A DNA stretch of 37,303 nucleotides, from NCBI RefSeq assembly GCF_003716325.1, contig NZ_RDSR01000028.1:1-37303 (forward strand), written 5' to 3'. A program made the translations under genes and the position numbers. Below the pieces are notes generated by a model. That model searched no databases. It worked only from the letters and a program-made list of their open reading frames with translations, and had not been told where the DNA came from. Numbering within the stretch: position 1 is the first letter of the stretch; each line of letters opens with the position of its first letter. The DNA comes from Cryobacterium tepidiphilum (GTDB lineage: Bacteria; Actinomycetota; Actinomycetes; Actinomycetales; Microbacteriaceae). Below are positions 31,710 to 37,303 of this stretch, in pieces.

Positions 31710-32711
31710 TTAGAACTGGAATCCGGCGGGGAACGGGTCGGACGGGTCGAGCAGGTACTGGCCGATGCCGGTGACCCAGGCGCGCCCGGTCACGGTGGGG
31801 ATCACGGCGGGAATGCCCTCGACGGTGGTCTCTTCGACCAGCCGCCCGACGAATCGGGAGCCGATGAACGACTCGTTGATGAAATCCTGGCCCAGGCCCA
31901 GCTCGCCGCGCGCCCACAACTCGGCCATGCGTGCGGAGGTTCCGGTGCCGCACGGCGAGCGGTCGAACCAGCCGGGGTAGATGGCCATGGCATGCCGGGA
32001 GTGCTGCGCGGTCGAGCCGGGGGCGATGAACTCGACGTGGTGGCAGTGATCGACGCCCTCGATCAGCGGATGCCGCGGCGGGTCGGTCTGGTTGATCGCC
32101 TCCATGATGGCGAGGCCGGCCTGCAGGATCTCCTGCTGGTTCTCGCGGTCGAACGGCAGGCCCACCGCGTCGAGGTCGACCATCGCGTAGAAGTTGCCGC
32201 CGAACGCGAGGCTGTATGGCACCGTGCCGTAGCCGGGCACCTCCACCTCGGCGTCGAGCCGCACGCTGTACGAGGGCACGTTCTCGATCGTGACGGAGTC
32301 GGCGTGCCCGTCGGTGACGGCGACGCGGGCGATGACGAGGCCGGCGGGTGTGTCAAGGCGGATCGTCGTCACGGGCTCCTCGACCTGCACCATGCCGGTC
32401 TCGACGAGCACGGTCGCGACGCCGATGGTGCCGTGCCCGCACATGGGCAGGCAGCCAGACACCTCAATGTAGACGACGCCCCAGTCGGCGTCTGGCCGGG
32501 TGGACGGCTGCAGAATCGCGCCGCTCATGGCGGCGTGCCCGCGCGGCTCGTTCATGAGCAGCAGACGGATGTCGTCAAGGTGCTCCATGAAGTACAGCCG
32601 CTTGTCGTTCATGGTCGCGCCGGGGATCACGCCCACACCACCGGTGACCACGCGCGTCGGCATCCCCTCCGTGTGGGAGTCGACGGCGGTGAACATCCGT
32701 TTCGAACGCAT
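31710..32711 (-). CDS. 4-hydroxyproline 2-epimerase (proline racemase family)
   Basis: 333 residues. Both catalytic cysteines of the racemase family are present: Cys91 in 'MCGHGTIG' and Cys254 in 'DRSPCGTGTSA'. Dehydratases of this family have Thr at the first position, so this is an epimerase. It should convert trans-4-hydroxy-L-proline to cis-4-hydroxy-D-proline. 'VDSHTEGMPTRVV' at the N-terminus is also typical. GAGAGG precedes the ATG. Between it and the upstream deaminase gene lies a 44-bp perfect palindrome, so the last two genes may be expressed at a different level. Confidence 0.92.
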   Translation of the reverse strand: MRSKRMFTAVDSHTEGMPTRVVTGGVGVIPGATMNDKRLYFMEHLDDIRLLLMNEPRGHAAMSGAILQPSTRPDADWGVVYIEVSGCLPMCGHGTIGVATVLVETGMVQVEEPVTTIRLDTPAGLVIARVAVTDGHADSVTIENVPSYSVRLDAEVEVPGYGTVPYSLAFGGNFYAMVDLDAVGLPFDRENQQEILQAGLAIMEAINQTDPPRHPLIEGVDHCHHVEFIAPGSTAQHSRHAMAIYPGWFDRSPCGTGTSARMAELWARGELGLGQDFINESFIGSRFVGRLVEETTVEGIPAVIPTVTGRAWVTGIGQYLLDPSDPFPAGFQF

Positions 32712-32788
32712 AGGGCAATCCTCTCAGTAACTCATGGGCGCCGCCTGACCGCGGCGTGGCCCGGGCGCACTTTCGCGTTCCGCGGGCC

Positions 32789-32832
32789 GAACGCCGCTGC
32801 GCGGGCTGAATTCAGCCCGCGCAGCGGCGTTC
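32789..32832. repeat. Palindromic element, family A, perfect 44-bp palindrome
   Basis: The two halves are exact reverse complements, meeting at GAATTC (32808-32813). The outer part of each arm is GAACGCCGCTGC. It lies in the 146-bp gap inside the hydroxyproline operon and would form a very strong RNA hairpin. A diverged copy sits at 11490-11543. The string GCACTTTCGCG lies just before it. Confidence 0.92.
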
Positions 32833-32857
32833 AACCCGCGCAGTTGCAGGAGGCGAG

Positions 32858-33775
32858 CTAGCCGCGGGTGGCGATGTAGTCGAGCGCGCGCTTGGTGTCG
32901 GCGCGCACCTGGGCGTCCTGCTCGGGGTTCAGCGGCCCGCGCGGCGGGCGGGTGGGGCCGCCGTAGCTGCCGCCGGCGAGGTCGACCGAGAGCTTGATGG
33001 CCTGCACGAACTCGGTCTTCGAGTCCCAGCGGAACACCGGCACGAGCTCGGTGTAGAGCTCGAGTGCCTCCTCGATGTGGCCGTCCTTGACGAGCGTGTA
33101 GATCTCCACGGCCTCGCGCGGGAAGGCGTTGGGGTAGCCCGCGAACCAGCCGGTCGCGCCGGCGACGAGGGACTCGAAGAGTAGGTCGTCGGCGCCGCAG
33201 ATGACGTCGATGTCGCACAGCTCCTTGATCTCGAGTACGCGGCGCACGTCGCCGGAGAACTCCTTGATCGCGACGACCTCGGGGATCTCGGCGAGCTTGG
33301 CCACGAGGCTCGGCACGAGGTCGACCTTGGTGTCGAACGGGTTATTGTAGGCCATGATCGGCAGGCCCACTTCGGCCACGCGCTTGAAGTGCTCGATGAC
33401 CTCCGACTCGTTCGCCCGGTAGATCGTCGGCGGCAGCAGGAGCACGCCGTCGGCGCCGTCGTCCTTCGCGTTCTGCGCCCACTGCTGCGCCTGGTGCCAG
33501 CCGACACCGTGCACGCCGGCGACCACGAGCCCGCGCCCGCCGACGGCCTCGACCGCGGTCTGCACGACCTTGCGGCGCTCGTCGTCGGTGAGGGAAGAGT
33601 ACTCGCCGAGCGATCCGTTCGGGCCGACACCGCGGCATCCGTTGCTGATCAGCCAGTCGCAGTGTGCCGCGAACTTGTCGTAGTCGACGGCGAGGCCGGC
33701 GGGCGCCGACGCGTCTTCCGTGAAGGCGAGGGTGGTGGCGACGATGACGCCGCCGAGGTCGAATGTCTGGCTCAT
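32858..33775 (-). CDS. 1-pyrroline-4-hydroxy-2-carboxylate deaminase (DHDPS/NAL family)
   Basis: The 305-residue protein is a class I aldolase-fold enzyme with Schiff-base Lys171 in 'VVAIKEFSGD', Tyr143 in 'MAYNNPFDT' and 'GVGPNGSLGEYSSLTDDER'. In the DHDPS superfamily this context (hydroxyproline operon) points to the deaminase that turns pyrroline-4-hydroxy-2-carboxylate into 2-oxoglutarate semialdehyde and ammonia. The ATG overlaps the previous stop codon by 4 bp and follows AAGGAA. The frame is open far upstream, but that part is a shadow of the oxidoreductase gene. Confidence 0.9.
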   Translation of the reverse strand: MSQTFDLGGVIVATTLAFTEDASAPAGLAVDYDKFAAHCDWLISNGCRGVGPNGSLGEYSSLTDDERRKVVQTAVEAVGGRGLVVAGVHGVGWHQAQQWAQNAKDDGADGVLLLPPTIYRANESEVIEHFKRVAEVGLPIMAYNNPFDTKVDLVPSLVAKLAEIPEVVAIKEFSGDVRRVLEIKELCDIDVICGADDLLFESLVAGATGWFAGYPNAFPREAVEIYTLVKDGHIEEALELYTELVPVFRWDSKTEFVQAIKLSVDLAGGSYGGPTRPPRGPLNPEQDAQVRADTKRALDYIATRG

Positions 33776-35232
33776 GGGGTTCCTTCTATCGATGGGGATG
33801 GGGTGGATGTGGTTGGGAGCGCGGTGGTGGGCGCCGCGGCGAGTTCGCCGAGACGGATCGTGCCGGCGATCGGCCGACGGTCGGTGCTCACGGGATCGCC
33901 GAGGAGCCCGTCGGGCTGGCAGCCGGCGAGCAGCGTTTCGACGCTCCGCCCGCAGACGCGGCCCTGGCAGATGCCGAGGCCGGCCCGGGTGCTGAGCTTG
34001 AGCGCCCGCAGCGACCGCGACCCGGTGCTCGAGACCGTTTGTCGCAGCTGCCCGTAGGTCACTTCCTCGCACCGGCAGACGATCGTGTCGTCGGTGACCA
34101 CGGCGGGCCAGCCCGAGCGGATGCCGTGGGCCGCGTCGAGCCGCTCGGCGAACCGGGTGAAGGTGGTGCGGCGGCGCACCGGGCGCTGCAGTTCGGCATC
34201 GGTGAGGGTGCCGCCGGCAGCGACGTGCCCGGCGATGGTGCCCTCGGCCAGCGCGAGGTCCGCCCCGCCGATGCCGGTGACCTCGCCCGCCGCATAAACG
34301 CCGGGCACGCTGGTTTCCTGGCCCGCGTCGACCTCGACGAAGCGGTCGGCGGTGAGCGCACAACCGGCCGCGATGGCGAGCTCGAGACGCGGTGTGAAGC
34401 CGTGGCTCACGCACACCGCGTCGACCTCGATGCGCTGCTCGGTGCCCGGGATCGGCGTCCAGTCGGGGGCGACGGCGGCGATCGTGACCGCCTCGACGCG
34501 GTCGGTGCCGTGGGCGCCGACGACCATGCGGCCCAGCCGGTACGGGATGCGGTGGCGGAGGTGCCCGGAGACGTAGCCGGCGAGCTCGCCGCCCTTGCTC
34601 ACCGCGCCGGACAACTGCCATGGCTTCGGCAGCCACCCGCGCACGAGCGCCGGAACGCGGTTCGCCTCGAAGACGCCGACCACGCGCGACCCGGTGGCCG
34701 CGAGGGAGGCCGCGACGGGGAGCAGGAACGGGCCCGCTCCGGCGACAACGACGCGCTCGCCCACCGCGAGGCGTTCGCTCTTGGCCAGGGCCTGCGCCGC
34801 GCCGCCCGTGAACACGCCGGGCAGGTCCCAGCCCGGGAACGGAAGGGTGCGGTCGTGCGCTCCGGTCGCGACCACGATCGCGTCGGGGCGCAGCACGAGC
34901 CGATCGCGGCCGGCGCCGTCGGCCTCGCCGACGACGATATGCACCTCGGCGGGGCCCGAGCCGCGCGTCTCGATCGCGAACACGCTCGCCTGACGCAGGA
35001 TGCGGCATCCGTCGTCGAATTCGAGGGTCTCGGCGAGATCGCGGAAGGTGTCCCAGCCGTGGTGCAGCACGCGCTCGTTCGATGCCGGGCGGGAAGCGGG
35101 CAGGTGGCGCCAGAACTGGCCGCCGAGTTCGTCGGCCGCGTCGAGCAGGGTGACGGATGCGCCGCGGGCGCGCGCCGCGCGGGCTGCGGCAAGCCCGGCG
35201 GGGCCGGCTCCGATCACGAGCACGGCGGTCAT
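33772..35232 (-). CDS. D-hydroxyproline dehydrogenase, FAD/NAD-binding subunit with BFD-like Fe-S domain (HcnB-like)
   Basis: 486 residues. The N-terminal FAD motif 'VLVIGAGPAGLAAARAARARGASVTLLDAADELGGQ' is followed by a second Rossmann motif 'VVVAGAGPFLLPVAASLAATG' and 'GVYAAGEVTGIGG'. A C-terminal BFD-like [2Fe-2S] domain has Cys386, Cys388, Cys422 and Cys427. This is the alpha-type subunit of heterotrimeric flavin dehydrogenases such as hydrogen-cyanide synthase and D-hydroxyproline dehydrogenase. It overlaps both neighbours by 4 bp. After the Fe-S domain a Pro/Thr-rich tail follows. Confidence 0.9.
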   Translation of the reverse strand: MTAVLVIGAGPAGLAAARAARARGASVTLLDAADELGGQFWRHLPASRPASNERVLHHGWDTFRDLAETLEFDDGCRILRQASVFAIETRGSGPAEVHIVVGEADGAGRDRLVLRPDAIVVATGAHDRTLPFPGWDLPGVFTGGAAQALAKSERLAVGERVVVAGAGPFLLPVAASLAATGSRVVGVFEANRVPALVRGWLPKPWQLSGAVSKGGELAGYVSGHLRHRIPYRLGRMVVGAHGTDRVEAVTIAAVAPDWTPIPGTEQRIEVDAVCVSHGFTPRLELAIAAGCALTADRFVEVDAGQETSVPGVYAAGEVTGIGGADLALAEGTIAGHVAAGGTLTDAELQRPVRRRTTFTRFAERLDAAHGIRSGWPAVVTDDTIVCRCEEVTYGQLRQTVSSTGSRSLRALKLSTRAGLGICQGRVCGRSVETLLAGCQPDGLLGDPVSTDRRPIAGTIRLGELAAAPTTALPTTSTPSPSIEGTP

Positions 35233-35564
35233 GCGTGGTCTCCCTCGGGCGCCTCGGGCAGTGGGTCGTATTGGGTGCGCACCACGTCGCCGTCGGCGGC
35301 GCGGCGCTGGCAGGAGCGCACGTCACGCTGCCCGTTCACTTCGACGAGGCAGTCGTAGCAGACGCCGATACCGCAGAAGACACCGCGGGGCCCGCCGTGC
35401 ACCGAGGTGCGGCGGAGGGCGAGGGTGCCGCCGGCCAGGATGACGCCGGCCAGGCTCTGACCCCGGATGCCCGTCACCGGTTCGCCGTCGACGTCGATCG
35501 TGAGCGGGGTCGACGGCCCCGGACGCACGGGGTCGTCGCCCGCGGCCAGCAGACGCGGGGCCAT
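35229..35564 (-). CDS. D-hydroxyproline dehydrogenase, [2Fe-2S] subunit (HcnA-like)
   Basis: This 111-residue protein has a plant-type ferredoxin core: Cys64, Cys69, Cys72 and Cys85 (CX4CX2CX12C in 'GVFCGIGVCYDCLVEVNG'). It is the small gamma-type subunit that passes electrons between the two flavoproteins. The start shares one base with the upstream stop codon (TGATG), and the end overlaps the HcnB-like gene by 4 bp, so the three subunits are made together. Confidence 0.92.
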   Translation of the reverse strand: MAPRLLAAGDDPVRPGPSTPLTIDVDGEPVTGIRGQSLAGVILAGGTLALRRTSVHGGPRGVFCGIGVCYDCLVEVNGQRDVRSCQRRAADGDVVRTQYDPLPEAPEGDHA

Positions 35565-36748
35565 CAGGCGGCCTGCTCGAGGTGGGGGGCGAGCGAGTCG
35601 CGCGCCGGTGAAAAGGGTGCCGCGTCGAGCCGGGTCGGGCGACCCTGCATGAGGTCGCGGATCATCTCGGCGGTGGCGAGGCTCAGGCCGATGCCCGCGC
35701 CCTCGTGGCCGGCGGCGTGCCAGAGGCCGGGCAGGCGCGGGTCCTCACCGATGACGGGCAGATGGTCGGGCATGAACGGCCGGAATCCTCCATAGGTGCG
35801 CATGACGGCGGCGCCGGCGAGGAACGGGAACAGGCGGAGCGCCTTGGCGGCGATGCCCGCGAGGGCGTCGACCTGCAACCGGCAGTCGAAGCCGATCTGC
35901 TGCCGTGACGAGCCGATGAGCACGGTGCCGCCCGCCGTGGACTCGATCACGCTCGACGTCTGCAGTGCACTGTCGTTCGACCCCACCGCGCCCACGTAGT
36001 CGGCGTCGTAGACCTTGTGGAAGATGCGATGCCGCATGCGGGAGGTGACGAGGAGCTCGCCGCGGCGCGGCAACACGGGGAGTACGAGGCCGAACGAGGC
36101 GGCAACCTCGCCCGACCAGGGGCCGGCGGCGATGAGCACGCGCGCGGCGCGGAGCTCGCCGGCCGCCGTGGTCACTCCCACAAGGGCGCCGGCCGAGTCG
36201 CGCAGGACCCCCGTGACGGGAGTGTTCTCGATGAGCCGGGCGCCGTGGCGTCGGGCTGACGCCATGAGCGCCTCGGTGGCGATCGTCGGCTGCACCTGGG
36301 AGTCCTCGGGATAGAAAACGGCGGCGCGGAAGTCAGGGGCGAGGTCGGGCTCGAGGCTGAGAGCTTCTGCCCTGTCGAGAACCCGGGCGTCGACCCCGGC
36401 CGACCGCTGGCCGGCGGCGAAGGCGAGCAGCGGCGCGGCTCCGGCATCCGTTGTGGCGACGACGAGACCGCCCTTCGGGTCGTATTCGACCGACGGGAAG
36501 TCCGGCCCGAGCTCGGTGCGCAGGTCGACCGCCGCCTGCGTCCACAGGGTGGCCGCGTACTGCGCGAGTTCGAGCTCGCGGCCGGGCCCCTTGTCGGAGA
36601 CGAGGAGGTTTCCCTCACACGCGGATGACGTGCCGCCGGCGGTGGTGCCACGGTCGATGACGGTGACGTCGAAGCCGGCCATCGCGAGGGCGCGAGCGCA
36701 GGCGGCGCCAACGATTCCCGCTCCCACGATGATCACGTCGTTGGTCAT
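35564..36748 (-). CDS. D-hydroxyproline dehydrogenase, catalytic FAD subunit (HcnC/DAO-like)
   Basis: The 394-residue protein is a D-amino-acid-oxidase-fold flavoprotein with 'MTNDVIIVGAGIVGAACARALAMAGFDVTVIDRG' at the start and 'RTYGGFRPFMPDHLPVIG' plus 'AAGHEGAGIGLSLATAEMI' at the end. In the heterotrimer this is the subunit that oxidises the ring nitrogen-carbon bond of cis-4-hydroxy-D-proline. The ATG at 36748 has AAGGCGG upstream; an open frame to 37024 has no homology. It is the first gene of the six-gene operon. Confidence 0.9.
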   Translation of the reverse strand: MTNDVIIVGAGIVGAACARALAMAGFDVTVIDRGTTAGGTSSACEGNLLVSDKGPGRELELAQYAATLWTQAAVDLRTELGPDFPSVEYDPKGGLVVATTDAGAAPLLAFAAGQRSAGVDARVLDRAEALSLEPDLAPDFRAAVFYPEDSQVQPTIATEALMASARRHGARLIENTPVTGVLRDSAGALVGVTTAAGELRAARVLIAAGPWSGEVAASFGLVLPVLPRRGELLVTSRMRHRIFHKVYDADYVGAVGSNDSALQTSSVIESTAGGTVLIGSSRQQIGFDCRLQVDALAGIAAKALRLFPFLAGAAVMRTYGGFRPFMPDHLPVIGEDPRLPGLWHAAGHEGAGIGLSLATAEMIRDLMQGRPTRLDAAPFSPARDSLAPHLEQAA

Positions 36749-36824
36749 GCCGTCCGCCTTCGGATGCTGGAGTTTGTGCTGGTCGCGCTGCTGTTCGGGC
36801 GGCCATGTGGCGCTGCCCTCACAG

Positions 36825-36850
36825 CAATAATATATTACATACCATAGCGG
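36825..36850 (-). promoter_or_regulatory. AT-rich promoter/operator of the hydroxyproline operon
   Basis: In otherwise GC-rich DNA, 36825-36850 is an AT island. It contains the palindrome TAATATATTA (36828-36837), and on the minus strand TATGGTATGTAATATATTATTG, which includes TATTAT as a likely -10. A repressor of the GntR/FadR kind would fit such an operator; none is encoded within the window. The rest of 36749-37064 (about 316 bp) shows no gene I can support. Confidence 0.45.
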
Positions 36851-37064
36851 ATGCCGCGGCTCATTGTCAGCCCTTTCGTCATCTTTGCGAGCCCCTGCTT
36901 CAACCGGGCCGTCCTCGTCGTTCCCCTCGGGCCGCCGGCGGCGGGCCGGGACATCCTTCCGCGAGTGAGCAGTTTCTGCGGGAACAACCGCGTCGACAAC
37001 GGATGCGACGAAAAACGTCTTCAACTTTGCGTGAACTTCTCTCGCATTCTTCTTCTATTCTTGC

Positions 37065-37070
37065 TACACT
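37065..37070 (+). promoter_or_regulatory. -10 element of leaderless leader ORF
   Basis: TACACT, 6 nt, then ATG 37077. The same TACACTTGA string forms the -10 of the tRNA-Trp operon promoter. Confidence 0.6.
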
Positions 37071-37076
37071 TGAGGC

Positions 37077-37124
37077 ATGTTCACCAACGTAGGTTTGTTC
37101 TCGGAGAGGTTTCGGGTGCGATGA
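37077..37124 (+). CDS. 15-codon leader ORF coupled to the DUF222 gene
   Basis: ATG at 37077 opens a 15-residue peptide (MFTNVGLFSERFRVR) whose TGA overlaps the next ATG by 4 bp (ATGA). The message most likely begins at this ATG, as TACACT lies 6 nt upstream. GGAGAGG inside the mini-ORF (37103-37109) would serve as ribosome binding site for the gene that follows. The peptide has no recognisable homology; it may only deliver ribosomes. Confidence 0.5.
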   Translation: MFTNVGLFSERFRVR

Positions 37125-37303
37125 CGCTCCTGGCCTCGGATCCCGACGTCGATCAGCCCGATGAGGTTGATCCGATCCGGGTGGTGGAGGCCACGACCGC
37201 GACGCTGCTGGAGACGGTGCCGGTGGGGACGGCCGGCGGGTTGAACGACGAGCAGGCGCTGCGCTTCGCGGGGGCGGTCGAGAAGCTGGGCCGGCTGGTG
37301 GAC
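37121..37303 (+). CDS. DUF222 (13E12-type) domain protein, 5' part only
   Basis: The frame is open from ATG 37121 to the end of the window (61 codons). The sequence 'LNDEQALRFAGAVEKLGRLVD' matches the start of DUF222 proteins, which normally carry a C-terminal HNH endonuclease domain. That domain would be outside the window. These proteins are very numerous in actinobacterial genomes and often occur in many copies; their role is not established. Its start is coupled to a leaderless mini-ORF. Confidence 0.75.
   Translation, partial: MTLLASDPDVDQPDEVDPIRVVEATTATLLETVPVGTAGGLNDEQALRFAGAVEKLGRLVD

Noticed and set aside
31710..32711. trans-3-hydroxyproline dehydratase
   Set aside because: These enzymes have Thr at the first catalytic position; here both positions are cysteine.
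32858..33775. Dihydrodipicolinate synthase (dapA)
   Set aside because: The family fits, but the gene is embedded in a hydroxyproline operon, and deaminase is the better call.
33776..35326. A giant fusion of the deaminase with an upstream Arg/Pro-rich domain
   Set aside because: The upstream part is out of frame with the oxidoreductase gene and is its shadow; the deaminase has its own ATG and ribosome binding site.
36749..37024. Extended N-terminus of the catalytic FAD subunit
   Set aside because: The FAD motif starts directly after the ATG at 36748, and the AT-rich promoter lies within the extension.

Overview
The window is chromosomal DNA of a high-GC actinobacterium. It most resembles the family Microbacteriaceae: there are stand-alone NusG/SecE/ribosomal genes with tRNA-Trp, a DUF222 (13E12-type) gene, an LAXTG sortase signal, MaoC-MaoC-MurB gene order, and many starts that look leaderless (a -10 hexamer 6-7 nt before ATG/GTG). 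The species cannot be named from the sequence alone. Because of the GC content most long antisense reading frames are shadows and were left out.

Layout. 1-1250: rplJ (minus strand, rplL lies outside) with an attenuator-like leader, then a non-coding repeat block. 1240-4363: a HAD phosphatase, then a divergently transcribed drug-efflux pump (DHA2) and its MarR-type regulator behind a near-consensus promoter and operator. 4373-6630: an OmpR-type two-component system. 6710-8981: a compact surface module on the minus strand (TasA/camelysin-like substrate, SipW-type signal peptidase, LAXTG-anchored protein). 9148-11449: a YqaJ-like nuclease, a quinone-oxidoreductase-like protein and a GNAT enzyme. 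11627-14438: tRNA-Trp, secE, nusG, rplK, rplA in one minus-strand operon. 14607-16903: an aminotransferase and an AbiEi/Vsr-like protein. 16943-21058: a PspC-containing envelope-stress type kinase/regulator pair, divergent from a PspC/toast-rack membrane protein. 21109-24802: an AlkA-like glycosylase, murB, two MaoC dehydratases and a GNAT. 24904-30140: a secreted subtilase, an SGNH hydrolase, a small membrane protein, a HAD phosphatase, a histidine phosphatase and an NAD(P)HX dehydratase. 30182-36748: a six-gene minus-strand operon that together accounts for conversion of trans-4-hydroxy-L-proline to 2-oxoglutarate (epimerase, three-subunit D-hydroxyproline dehydrogenase, deaminase, semialdehyde dehydrogenase). 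37077-37303: a 15-codon leader ORF coupled to a DUF222 gene that runs off the window.

Beyond genes, the window carries at least two families of intergenic palindromes (a 44-bp perfect palindrome with a diverged second copy, and a 62-bp TGAGGGGTC hairpin with a compensatory base change and a third copy inside a kinase gene). It also has tandem repeats and a heptamer, GCATCCG/CGGATGC, that is several-fold over-represented. The strongest candidates for something little described are the TasA-SipW-LAXTG module with its SipW/substrate-like fusion, the hairpin families, and the leaderless coupled mini-ORF in front of the DUF222 gene.
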